Assembly (NCBI RefSeq): GCF_051014685.1
Contig: NC_135055.1
Coordinates: 930,001 to 994,000 of the forward strand
Length of the DNA stretch: 64,000 nucleotides
Direction of reading: 5' to 3'
Origin: Ptiloglossa arizonensis
Taxonomy: Eukaryota; Arthropoda; Insecta; Hymenoptera; Colletidae
Part shown: positions 50,622 to 63,300 of the stretch, in pieces
How the letters are laid out: every line of letters begins with the position of its first letter
Position numbering within the stretch: position 1 is the stretch's first letter
The notes under the pieces: generated by a model
Database searches by the model: none
The model's input: only the letters and a program-made list of their open reading frames with translations
Told to the model about the DNA's origin: nothing
Translations under genes and position numbers: made by a program

Positions 50622-51168
50622 GAAAAGTACACATACCGTTGTAATCGGGCGAGTTTCTACTTTCAGATGCAACAGAAATTTCTGCGGATTCGTCAAACCG
50701 TTCGCCAGATATGGGAGTTTGGAGTTAAGAAATGGTTGAGAAACTATCAAAATGTTCACAGTTCTGATGCTCGAAGCGAATAACTAGAATGGCCTAGAGG
50801 AAAAGTACACATACGGTTGTAATCGGGCGAGTTTCTACTTTCAGATGCAACAGAAATTTTTCGGATTCGTCATTCCGTTCGCCAGATATGGGAGTTTGGA
50901 TTTAAGAAACGGTTGAGAAACTAGCAAAATTTTCGCAGTGCTCATGCTCGAAACGAATAACTAGAATGGCCTAGGGGAAAAGCAAACATACCGATGTAAT
51001 CGGGCGAGTTTCTACTTTCAGATGCAACAGAAATTTTCCGGATTCGTCAATCCGTTCGCCAGATATGGGAGTTTGGATTTAAGAATTGTTTGAGAAACTA
51101 TCAAAATTTTCGCAGTTCTGATGCTCGAAACGAATAACTAGAATGGCCTAGGGGAAAAGTACACATAC
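50622..51168 (+). repeat. Block re-used at 55932-56478 (30-monomer offset)
   Basis: 547 bases match at an offset of 5,310 bp (30 x 177). Shared rare variants are gaaatttctgcgg, gctcgaagcg, agtgctcatg and aaaagcaaacatacc. Differences include aaaccg against aatccg and gagaaactagc against gacaaactagc. Confidence 0.87.
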
Positions 51169-52273
51169 GGTTGTAATCGGGCGAGATTCTACTTTCAGAT
51201 GCAACAGAAATTTTTCGGATTTGTCATTCCGTTCGCCAGATATGGGAGTTTGGATTTAAGAAATGGTTGAGAAACTAGCAAAATTTTCGCAGTGCTCATG
51301 CTCGAAACGAATAACTAGAATGGCCTAGGGGAAAAGTACACATACCGTTGTAATCGGGCGAGTTTCTACTTTCAGATGCAACAGAAATTTTGCGGATTCG
51401 CAATCCGTACGCCAGATATGGGAGTTTGCAGTTAAGAAATGTTTGAGAAGCTATCAAAATTTTCGCAGTTCTGATGCCAGAAACGAATAAGAAGAATGGC
51501 CTAGGGGAAAAGTACACATACCGTTGTAATCGGGCGTGTTTCTGCTTTCAGATGCAGCACAAATTTTGCGGATTCGTCAAACCGTTCGTGAGATATGGCA
51601 GTTTGGAGCTAAGAAACGGTTGAGAAACTATCAAAATTTTTGCAGTTCTGATGCTCGAAACGAATAACTAGAATGAGCTAGGGGAAAAGTACACATACCG
51701 TTGTAATCGGGCGAGTTTCTACTTTCAGATGCAACAGAAATTTTTGCGGATTCGTCAATCCGTTCGCCAGATATGGGAGTTTGGAGTTAAGAAATGGTTG
51801 AGAAACTATCAAAATGTTCACAGTTCTGATGCTCGAAACGAATAACTAGAATGGCCTAGAGGAAAAGTACACATACGGTTGTAATCGGGCGAGTTTCTAC
51901 TTTCAGATGCAACAGAAATTTTTCGGATTCGTCATTCCGTTCGCCAAATATGGGAGTTTGGATTTAAGAAATGGTTGAGAAACTAGCAAAATTTTCGCAG
52001 TGCTCATGCTCGAAACGAATAACTAGAATGGCCTAGGGGAAAAGTAAACATACCGATGTAATCGGGCGAGTTTCTACTTTCAGATGCAACAGAAATTTTT
52101 CGGATTCGTTAATCCGTTCGCCAGATATGGGAGTTTGGAGTTAAGAAATGGTTAAGAAACCATCAAGTTTTTCGCAGTTCTGATGCTCGAAACGAGTAAC
52201 TACATTGACCTAGGGGAAATGTACACATACCGTTGTAATCGGGCGAGTCTCTACTTTCAGATGCAACAGAAAC

Positions 52274-52627
52274 ATTTCGGATTCGTCAATCCGGTCGCGA
52301 GATATGGGAGTTTGAAGTTAAGAAATGGTTGAGAAACTAACAAATTCTTCGCAGTTCTGATGCCCGAAACGAATAACTAGAATTGCCTATGGCAAAAGTA
52401 CACATACCGTTATAATCGGGCAAGATTCTACTTGAAGGTGCAACAGAAATTTTTCGGATTCGTCAATCCGGTCGCGAGATATGGGAGTTTGAAGTTAAGA
52501 AATGGTTGAGAAACTAACAAATTCTTCGCAGTTCTGATGCCCGAAACGAATAACTAGAATTGCCTATGGCAAAAGTACACATACCGTTATAATCGGGCAA
52601 GATTCTACTTGAAGGTGCAACAGAAAT
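52274..52627 (+). repeat. Doubled single monomer (2 x 177 bp)
   Basis: 52274-52450 and 52451-52627 are the same monomer in tandem. They share caaattcttcgc, gatgcccgaaac, aattgcctatggc, ccgttataatcgggcaag and ccggtcgcgag. The match ends at 52640, where ggattcgg replaces ggattcgt. The second copy of the 65-monomer unit (from about 63778) carries the start of the same structure. Confidence 0.87.
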
Positions 52628-53271
52628 TTTTCGGATTCGGCAATCCGTTCGCCAGATATGTGAGTTTGTAGTTAAGAGTTGGTGGAGGAAATATCAAAAT
52701 TTTGGCAATTCTGATGCTCGAAATGAATAACTACAATGGCCTAGGGGAAAAGTACACATACCGTTGTAGTCGGACGAATTTCTACTTTCAGATGTAATAG
52801 AAATTTTTCGGATTCGTCAATCCGTTCGCCAGATATGGGAGTTTGGATTTAAGAAAAGGTTGAGAAGCTATTAAAATTTTCGCAGTTCTGATGCTGAAAA
52901 CGAATAACTAGAATGGCCTATGGCAAAAGTACGCATACCTTTGTAATCGGGCGAGTTTCTGCTTTCAGATGCAACAGAAATTTTTCGGATTCGTCAATCC
53001 GTTCGCCAGATATGGGAGTTTGGAGTTAAGAAACGGTTGAGAAACTATCAAAATTTTCGCAGTTCTGATGCTGAAAACGAATAATTAGAATGGCCTATGG
53101 CAAAATTACACATACCGTTGTAATCGGGCGAGTCTCTACTTTCAGATGCAATATAAACTTTTCGGATTCGTCAATCCGTTCGCGAGATATGGCAGTTTGG
53201 AGTTAAGAAATGGTTGAGAAACCATCAAAATTTTTGCAGTTCTGATGCTCGAAACGAATAACTAGAATGGC

Positions 53272-54333
53272 CTAGGGGAAAAGTACACATACCTTTGTAA
53301 TCGGGCGAGTTTCTACTTTCAGATGCAAATAAAACCTTCAGGATTCGTCAATCCGTTCGCGAAATATGGCAGTTTGGAGCTAAGAAACGGTTGAGAAAGT
53401 ATCAAAATTTTCGCAGTTCTGATGCTCGAAACGAATAACTAGAATGAGCTATGGGAAAAGTACACATACCGTTGTAATCGGGCGAGTTTCTACTTTCAGA
53501 CGTAACAGAAATTTTGCGGATTCGTCAAACCGTTCGTGAGACATGGCAGTTTGGAGCTAAGAAACGGTTGAGAAACTATCAAAATGTTCACAGTTCTGAT
53601 GCTCGAAACGAATAAGTAGAATGGACTAGGGGAAAAGTACACATACCGTTGTAATCGGGCGAGTTTCTACTTTCAGATGCAAATAAAACCTTCAGGATTC
53701 GTCAATCCGTTCGCGAAATATGGCAGTTTGGAGCTAAGAAACGGTTGAGAAAGTATCAAAATTTTCGCAGTTCTGATGCTCGAAACGAATAACTAGAATG
53801 AGCTATGGGAAAAGTACACATACCGTTGTAATCGGGCGAGTTTCTACTTTCAGACGTAACAGAAATTTTGCGGATTCGTCAAACCGTTCGTGAGACATGG
53901 CAGTTTGGAGCTAAGAAACGGTTGAGAAACTATCAAAATGTTCACAGTTCTGATGCTCGAAACGAATAAGTAGAATGGCCTAGGGGAAAAGTACACATAC
54001 CTTTGTAATCGGGCGAGTTTCTACTTTCAGATGCAAATAAAACCTTCAGGATTCGTCAATCCGTTCGCGAAATATGGCAGTTTGGAGCTAAGAAACGGTT
54101 GAGAAAGTATCAAAATTTTCGCAGTTCTGATGCTCGAAACGAATAACTAGAATGAGCTATGGGAAAAGTACACATACCGTTGTAATCGGGCGAGTTTCTA
54201 CTTTCAGACGTAACAGAAATTTTGCGGATTCGTCAAACCGTTCGTGAGACATGGCAGTTTGGAGCTAAGAAACGGTTGAGAAACTATCAAAATGTTCACA
54301 GTTCTGATGCTCGAAACGAATAAGTAGAATGGA
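53272..54333 (+). repeat. Dimer tripled in tandem (3 x 354 bp)
   Basis: Three copies of a two-monomer unit at 53272-53625, 53626-53979 and 53980-54333. One monomer has gcaaataaaaccttcagg and cgcgaaatatggc. The other has gaatgagctatggg, tcagacgtaacag and cgtgagacatgg. The rare string gcaaataaaaccttc recurs at 53325, 53679 and 54033, exactly 354 apart. Differences are few: accttt against accgtt, and ggactagg against ggcctagg. The pattern extends to about 54388. Confidence 0.92.
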
Positions 54334-55931
54334 CTAGGGGAAAAGTACACATACCGTTGTAATCGGGCGAGTTTCTACTTTCAGATGCAACAGAAATTTT
54401 GCGGATTCGTCATTCCGTTCGCCAAATATGGGAGTTGGATTTAAGAAATGGTTGAGGAACTAGCAAAATTTTCGCAGTGCTCATGCTCGAAACGAATAAC
54501 TAGAATGGCCTAGGGGAAAAGTAAACATACCGATGTAATCGGGCGAGTTTCTACTTTCAGATGCAACAGAAACATTTCGGATTCGTCAATCCGGTCGCGA
54601 GATATGGGAGTTTGGAGTTAAGAAATGGTTGAGAAACTAACAAATTTTTCGCAGTTCTGATGCTCGAAACGAATAACTAGAATTGCCTATGGCAAAAGTA
54701 CACATACCGTTATAATCGGACAAGATTCTACTTGAAGGTGCAACAGAAAGTTTTCGGATTCGGCAATCCGTTCGCCAGATATGGGAGTTTGGAATTAAGA
54801 AACGGTTGAGAAACTATCAAAATTTTCGCAGTTCTGATGCTCAAAACGAATAACTAGAATGGCCTAGGGGAAAAGTACACATACCTTTGTAATCGGGTGA
54901 ATCTCTACTTTCAGATGCAACCAAAACTTTTCGGATTCGTCAATCCGTTCGCGAGATATGGGAGTTTGGAGTTAAGGAATGGTTAAGAAACCATCAAGTT
55001 TTTCGCAGTTCTGTTGCTCGAAACGAGTATCTACAATGACCTAGGGAAAATGTACACATACCGTTGTAATCGGGCGAGATTCTACTTGAAGGTGCAACAG
55101 AAAGTTTTCGGATTCGGCAATCCGTTCGCCAGATATGTGAGTTCGTAGTTAAGAATTGGTGGAGGAACTATCAAAATTTTGGCAATTCTGATGCTCGAAA
55201 CGAATAACTACAATGACCTAGGGGAAAAGTACACATACCGTTGTAATCGGAAGAATTTCTACTTTCAGATGTAATAGAAATTTTCCGGATTCGTCAATCC
55301 GTTTGCCTGATATGGGAGTTTGGAGTTAAGAAATGGTGGAGGAACTATCAATGTTTTCGCAGTTCTGATGCTGAAAACGAATAATTAGAATGGCCTATGG
55401 CAAAATTACACATACCGTTGTAATCGGGCGAGTCTCTACTTTCAGATGCAATATAAGCTTTTCGGATTCGTCAATCCGTTCGCGAGATATGGCAGTTTGG
55501 AGTTAAGAAATGGTTGAGAAACCATCAAAATTTTCGCAGTTCTGATGCTCGAAACGAATAACTAGAATGAGCTAGGGGAAATGTACACATACCGTTGTAA
55601 TCGGGCGAGATTCTACTTTCAGATGCAACAGAAATTTTTCCGATTCGTCAATCCGTTCGCCAGATATGGGAGTTTGGATTTACGAATTGTTTGAGAAACT
55701 ATCAATATTTTCGCAGTTCTGATGCTCGAAACGAATAACTAGAATGGCCTAGGGGAAAAGTACACATACCGATGTAATTGGGCGAGTTTCTACTTTCAGA
55801 TGCAACAGAAATTTTGCGGATTCTTCAATCCGTTCGCCAGATATGTGAGTTTGGAGTTAAGAAATGGTTGCGAAACCCTCAAAATTTTTGCAGTTCTGAT
55901 GCTCGAAACGAATAACTAGAATGGCCTAGGA

Positions 55932-56848
55932 GAAAAGTACACATACCGTTGTAATCGGGCGAGTTTCTACTTTCAGATGCAACAGAAATTTCTGCGGATT
56001 CGTCAATCCGTTCGCCAGATATGGGAGTTTGGAGTTAAGAAATGGTTGAGAAACTATCAAAATGTTCACAGTTCTGATGCTCGAAGCGAATAACTAGAAT
56101 GGCCTAGAGGAAAAGTACACATACGGTTGTAATCGGGCGAGTTTCTACTTTCAGATGCAACAGAAATTTTTCGGATTCGTCATTCCGTTCGCCAGATATG
56201 GGAGTTTGGATTTAAGAAACGGTTGACAAACTAGCAAAATTTTCGCAGTGCTCATGCTCGAAACGAATAACTAGAATGGCCTAGGGGAAAAGCAAACATA
56301 CCGATGTAATCGGGCGAGTTTCTACTTTCAGATGCAACAGAAATTTTCCGGATTCGTCAATCCGTTCGCCAGATATGGGAGTTTGGTTTTAAGAATTGTT
56401 TGAGAAACTATCAAAATTTTCGCAGTTCTGATGCTCGAAACGAATAACTAGAATGGCCTAGGGGAAAAGTACACATACCTTTGTAATCGGGCGAGTTTCT
56501 ACTTTCAGATGCAAATAAAACCTTGAGGATTCGTCAATCCGTTCGCGAGATATGGGAGTTTGGACTTAAGAAGTGGTTGAGAAACCATCAAAATTTTGGC
56601 AATTCAGATGCTAGAAACTAATAACTAAAATGGCCTAGGGGATAATGCACGTGCCGTTGTAATCGGGCGAGTTTCTACTTTCAGGTGCAACCAAAACTTT
56701 TCGGATTCGTCAATCCGTTCGCGAGATATGGGGGTTTGGAGTTAAGAAATGGTTAAGAAACCATCAAGTTTTTCGCAGTTCTGATGCTCGAAACGAGTAA
56801 CTACAATGACCTAGGGGAAATGTACACATACCGTTGTAATCGGGCGAG
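55932..56848 (+). repeat. Two blocks joined in reversed order relative to 50107-51168
   Basis: 55932-56478 corresponds to 50622-51168 (offset 5,310). 56479-56848 then corresponds to 50107-50476 (offset 6,372 = 36 x 177). In the source the second block comes first. The join lies inside acatac|ctttg, in phase with the monomer. The orientation is unchanged, so this is an order swap by unequal exchange, not an inversion. Confidence 0.83.
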
Positions 56849-57361
56849 TTTCTACTTTCAGATGCAACAGAAATTTCTGCGGATTCGTCAATCCGTTCGC
56901 CAGATATGGGAGTTTGGAGTTAAGAATTGTTTGAGAAACTATCAAAATGTTCACAGTTCTGATGCTCGAAACGAATAACTAGAATGGCCTAGGGGAAAAG
57001 TACACATACCGATGTAATCGGGCGAGTTTCTACTTTCAGATGCAACAGAAATTTTTCCGATTCGTCAATCCGTTCGCCAGATATGGGAGTTTGGATTTAA
57101 GAATTGTTTGAGAAACTATCAAAATTTTCGCAGTTCTGATGCTCGAAACGAATAACTAGAATGAGCTAGGGGAAAAGTACACATACCGTTGTAATCGGGC
57201 GTGTTTCTACTTTCAGATGCAACAGAAATTTTGCGGATTCGTCAATCCGTTCGCCAGATATGTGAGTTTGGAGTTCAGAAATTGTTGCGAAACCATCAAA
57301 ATTTTTGCAGTTCTGATGCTCGAAACGAATAACTAGAATGGCCTAGGGGAAAAGTACACAA

Positions 57362-60300
57362 ACCGTTGTAATCGGGCGAGTTTCTACTTTCAGATGCAAC
57401 AGAAATTTTGCGGATTCGCAATCCGTTCGCCAGATATGGGAGTTTGCAGTTAAGAAATGGTTGAGAAGCTATCAAAATTTTCGCAGTTCTGATGCTAGAA
57501 ACGAATAACAAGAATGGCCTAGCGGAAAAGTACACATACCGTTGTAATCTGGCGAGTTTCTACTTTCAGATGCAACAGAAATTTTTCGGATTCGTCAATC
57601 CGTTCGCCACATATGGGACTTTGGATTTGAGAAATGTTTGAGAAACTATCAAAATTTTCGCAGTCCTCATGCTCGAAACGAATAACTAGAATGGCCTAGG
57701 GGAAAAGTACACATACCGTTGTAATTGGGCGAGTTTCTGCTTTCAGATTAAACACAAATTTTGCGGATTCGTCAAACCGTTCGTGAGATATGGCAGTTTG
57801 GAGCTAAGAAACGGTTGAGAAACTATCAAAATTTTCGCAGTTCTGATGCTCGAAACGAATAACTAGAATGAGCTAGGGGAAAAGTACACATACCGTTGTA
57901 ATCGGGCGAGTTTCTACTTTCAGATGCAACAGAAATTTTTGCGGATTCGTCAATCCGTTCGCCAGGAATGGGAGTTTGGAGTTAAGAAATGGTTGAGAAA
58001 CTATCAAAATGTTCCCAGTTCTGATGCTCGAAACGAATAACTAGAATGGCCTAGGGGAAAAGTACACATACCGTTGTAATCGGGCGAGTTTCTACTTTCA
58101 GATGCAACAGAATTTTTTCGGATTCGTCAATCCGTTCGCGAGATATGGGAGTTTGGACTTAAGAAGCGGTTGAGATACCATCAAAATTTTGGCAATTCTG
58201 ATGCTAGAAACTAATAACTAAAATGACCTAGGGGATAATTCACGTGCCGTTGTAATCGGGCGAGTTTCTACTTTCAGATGCAACCAAAACTTTTCGGATT
58301 CGTCAATCCGTTCGCGGGATATGGGGGTTTGGAGTTAAGAAATGGTTAAGAAACCATCAAGTTTTTCGCAGTTCTGATGCTCGAAACGAGTAACTACAAT
58401 GACCTAGGGGAAATGTACACATACCGTTGTAATTGGACGAGATTCTACTTGAAGGTGCAACAGAAAGTTTTCGCATTCGGCAATCCGTGCGCCAGATATG
58501 TGAGTTTGGAGTTAAGAAATGGTTGAGAAACTATCAAAATGTTCACAGTTCTGATGCTAGAAACGAATAACAAGAATGGCCTAGGGGAAAAGTACACATA
58601 CCGTTGTAATCGGGCGCGTTTCGACTTTCAGATGCAACAGAAATTTTTCGGACTCGTCAATCCGTTCGCCAGATATGGGAGTTTGGATTTAAGAATTGTT
58701 TGAGAAACTATCAAAATTTTCGCAGTCCTCATGCTCGAAACGAATAACTAGCATGGCCTAGGGGAAAAGTACACATACCGATGTAATCGGGCGAGTTTCT
58801 ACTTTCAGATGCAACAGAAATTTTTCCGATTCGTCAATCCGTTCGCCAGATATGGGAGTTTGGATTTAAGAATTGTTTGAGAAACTATCAAAATTTTCGC
58901 AGTTCTGATGCTCGAAACGAATAACTAGAATGAGCTAGGGGAAAAGTACACATACCGTTGTAATCGGGCGTGTTTCTACTTTCAGATGCAACAGAAATTT
59001 TCCGGATTCGTCAATCCGTTCGCCAGATATGTGAGTTTGGAGTTAAGAAATGGTTGCGAAACCATCAAAATTTTTGCAGTTCTGATGCTCGAAACGAATA
59101 ACTAGAATGGCCTAGGGGAAAAGTACACATACCGTTGTAGTCGGACGAATTTCTACTTTCAGATGTAATAGAAATTTTTCGGATTCGACAATCCGTTCGC
59201 CAGATATGGGAGTTTGGAGTTAAGAAAAGGTTGAGAAGCTATCAAAATTTTCGCAGTTCTGATGCTGAAAACGAATAACTAGAATGGCCTATGGCAAAAG
59301 TACACATACCTTTGTAATCGGGCGAGTTTCTGCTTTCAGATGCAACAGAAATTTTTCGGATTCGTCAATCCGTTCGCCAGATATGGGAGTTTGGAGTTAA
59401 GAAACGGTTGAGAAACTATCAAAATTTTCGCAGGTCTGATGCTCAAAACGAATAACTAGAATGGCCTAGGGGAAAAGTACACATACCTTTGTAATCGGGT
59501 GAGTCTCTACTTTCAGATGCAACCAAAACTTTTCGGATTCGTCAATCCGTTCGCGAGATATGGGAGTTTGGAGTTAAGGAATGGTTAAGAAACCATCAAG
59601 TTTTTCGCAGTTCTGTTGCTCGAAACGAGTAACTACAATGACCTAGGGAAAATGTACACATACCGTTGTAATCGGGCGAGATTCTACTTGAAGGTGCAAC
59701 AGAAAGTTTTCGGATTCGTCAATCCGTTCGCCAAATATGGGAGTTTGGAGTTAAGAAATGGTGGAGGAACTATCAAAGTTTTCGCAGTTCTGATGCTGAG
59801 AACGAATAATTAGAATGGCCTATGGCAAAATTACACATACCGTTGTAATCGGGCGAGTCTCCACTTTCAGATGCAATATAAACTTTTCGGATTCGTCAAT
59901 CCGTTCGCGAGATATGGCAGTTTGGAGTTAAGAAATGGTTGAGAAACCATCAAAATTTTTGCAGTTCTGATGCTCGAAACGAATAACTAGAATGGCCTAG
60001 GGGAAAAGTACACATACCTTTGTAATCGGGCGAGTTTCTACTTTCAGATGCAAATAAAACCTTCAGGATTCGTCAATCCGTTGGCGAAATATGGCAGTTT
60101 GGAGCTAAGAAACGGTTGAGAAAGTATCAAAATTTTCGCATTTCTGATGCTCGAAACGAATAACTAGAATGAGCTAGGGGAAAAGTACACATACCGTTGT
60201 AATCGGGCGAGTTTCTACTTTCAGATGCAACAGAAATTTTGCGGATTCGTCAATCCGTTCGCGAGATATGGCAGTTTGAAGATAAGAAACGGTTGAGAAA

Positions 60301-63300
60301 CTATCAAATTTTCGCAGTTCTGATGCTAGAAACGAATAATCAGAATGGCCTAGGGGAAAAGTACTCATACCGTTGTAATCGGGCGAGTTTCTACTTTCAG
60401 ATGCAACAGAAATTTATCGGATTCGTCAATCCGTTCCCCAGATATATAAGTTTGGATTTAAGATATGGTTTGAGAAACTATCAAAATTTTCGCAGTCCTC
60501 ATGCTCGAAACGAATAACTAGAATGGCCTAGGGGAAAAGTACACATACCGTTGTAATCGGGCGAGTTTCTGCTTTCAGATGCAACCCAAATTTTGCGGAT
60601 TCGTCAAACCGTTCGTGAGATATGGCAGTTTGGAGCTAAGAAACGGTTGAGAAACTATCAAAATTTTCGCAGTTCTGATGCTCGAAACGAATAACTAGAA
60701 TGAGCTAGGGGAAAAGTACACATACCGTTGTAATCGGGCGAGTTTCTACTTTCAGATGCAACAGAAATTTTGCGGATTCTTCAATCCGTTCGCGAGATAT
60801 GGCAGTTTGAAGATAAGAAACGGTTGAGAAACTATCAAATTTTCGCAGTTCTGATGCTAGAAACGAATAACTAGAATTGTCTAGGGGAAAAGTACTCATA
60901 CCGTTGTAATCGGGCGAGTTTCTAATTTCAGATGCAACAGAAATTTTTCGGATTCGTCAATCCGTTCCCCAGATATATAAGTTTGGATTTAAGATATGGT
61001 TTGAGAAACTATCAAAATTTTCGCAGTCCTCATGCTCGAAACGAATAACTAGAATGGCCTAGGGGAAAAGTACACATACCGTTGTAATCGGGCGAGCTTC
61101 TGCTTTCAGATGCAACACAAATTTTGCGGATTCGTCAAACCGTTCGTGAGATAAGGCAGTTTGGAGCTAAGAAACGGTTGAGAAACTATCAAAATTTTCG
61201 CAGTTCTGATGCTCGAAACGAATAACTAGAATGGCCTAGGGGAAAAGTACACATACCGTTGTAATCGGGCGAGATTCTTCTCTCAGATGCAAGAGAAATT
61301 TTTCGGATTCGTTAATCCGTTCGCCAGATATTGGAGTTTGGAGTTAAGAAATGGTTGAGAAGCTATCAAAATTTTCGCAGTTCTGATGCTCGAAACGAAT
61401 AACTAGAATGGCCTAGGGGAAAAGTACACATACCGTTGTAATCGGGCGAGTTTCTACTTTCAGATGCAACAGAAATTTTTCGGATTCGTTAATCCGTTCG
61501 CCAGATATGGGAGTTTGGAGTTAAGAAATGGTTGTGAAACCATCAAAATTTTTGCAGTTCTGATGCTCGAAACGAATAACTAGAATGGCCTAGGGGAAAA
61601 GTACACATCCCTTTGTAATCGGGCGAGTTTCTACTTTCAGATGCAAATAAAACCTTGAGGATTCGTCAATCCGTTCGCGAGATATGGGAGTTTGGACTTA
61701 AGAAGTGGTTGAGAAACCATCAAAATTTTGGCAATTCTGATGCTAGAAACTAATAACTAAAATGGCCTAGGGGATAATGCACGTGCCGTTGTAATCGGGC
61801 GAGTTTCTACTTTCAGATGCAACCAAAACTTTTCGGATTCGTCAATCCGTTCGCGAGAAATGGGGGTTTGGAGTTAAGAAATGGTTAAGAAACCATCAAG
61901 TTTTTCGCAGTTCTGATGCTCGAAACGAGTAACTACAATGACCTAGGGGAAATGTACACATACCGTTGTAATCGGGCGAGATTGTACTTGAAGGTGCTAC
62001 AGAAAGTTTTCGGATTCGGCAATCCGTTCGCCAGATATGTGAGTTTGGATTTAAGAAATGGTTGAGAAACTATCAAAATGTTCACATTTCTGATGCTCGA
62101 AACGAATAACTAGAATGAGCTAGGGGAAAAGTACACATACCGTTGTAATCGGGCGAGTTTCTACTTTCAGATGCAACAGAAATTTCTGCGGATTCGTCAA
62201 ACCGTTCGCCAGATATGGGAGTTTGGAGTTAAGAAATGGTTGAGAAACTATCAAAATGTTCACAGTTCTGATGCTCGAAGCGAATAACTAGAATGGCCTA
62301 GAGGAAAAGTACACATACGGTTGTAATCGGGCGAGTTTCTACTTTCAGATGCAACAGAAATTTTTCGGATTCGTCATTCCGTTCGCCAGATATGGGAGTT
62401 TGGATTTAAGAAACGGTTGAGAAACTAGCAAAATTTTCGCAGTGCTCATGCTCGAAACGAATAACTAGAATGGCCTAGGGGAAAAGCAAACATACCGATG
62501 TAATCGGGCGAGTTTCTACTTTCAGATGCAACAGAAATTTTCCGGATTCGTCAATCCGTTCGCCAGATATGGGAGTTTGGATTTAAGAATTGTTTGAGAA
62601 ACTATCAAAATTTTCGCAGTTCTGATGCTCGAAACGAATAACTAGAATGGCCTAGGGGAAAAGTACACATACGGTTGTAATCGGGCGAGATTCTACTTTC
62701 AGATGCAACAGAAATTTTTCGGATTTGTCATTCCGTTCGCCAGATATGGGAGTTTGGATTTAAGAAATGGTTGAGAAACTAGCAAAATTTTCGCAGTGCT
62801 CATGCTCGAAACGAATAACTAGAATGGCCTAGGGGAAAAGTACACATACCGTTGTAATCGGGCGAGTTTCTACTTTCAGATGCAACAGAAATTTTGCGGA
62901 TTCGCAATCCGTACGCCAGATATGGGAGTTTGCAGTTAAGAAATGTTTGAGAAGCTATCAAAATTTTCGCAGTTCTGATGCCAGAAACGAATAAGAAGAA
63001 TGGCCTAGGGGAAAAGTACACATACCGTTGTAATCGGGCGTGTTTCTGCTTTCAGATGCAGCACAAATTTTGCGGATTCGTCAAACCGTTCGTGAGATAT
63101 GGCAGTTTGGAGCTAAGAAACGGTTGAGAAACTATCAAAATTTTTGCAGTTCTGATGCTCGAAACGAATAACTAGAATGAGCTAGGGGAAAAGTACACAT
63201 ACCGTTGTAATCGGGCGAGTTTCTACTTTCAGATGCAACAGAAATTTTTGCGGATTCGTCAATCCGTTCGCCAGATATGGGAGTTTGGAGTTAAGAAATG

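Larger units (their letters stand above)
45858..57361 (+). repeat. 65-monomer HOR unit, copy 1 (11,504 bp)
   Basis: The sequence from 45858 recurs from 57362 to the window end at a constant offset of 11,504 bp (65 x 177 minus 1). The left limit is the mismatch t at 45857 against a at 57361. The second copy follows immediately, so this is a tandem duplication and not a dispersed one. The unit contains smaller nested repeats: a monomer doubling at 52274-52627, a dimer tripling at 53272-54333, and blocks re-used in altered order at 55932-56848. Confidence 0.93.

Noticed and set aside
57296..57535. Minus-strand frames of 64-79 residues (also 43138, 45262, 45792, 48670, 49201, 51296, 60174, 60705 and 62800)
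   Set aside because: These open only where a monomer lost one base (cggattcgcaatccg) or two bases (tatcaaattttcg), which shifts past the usual stops. They are shadows of the satellite.
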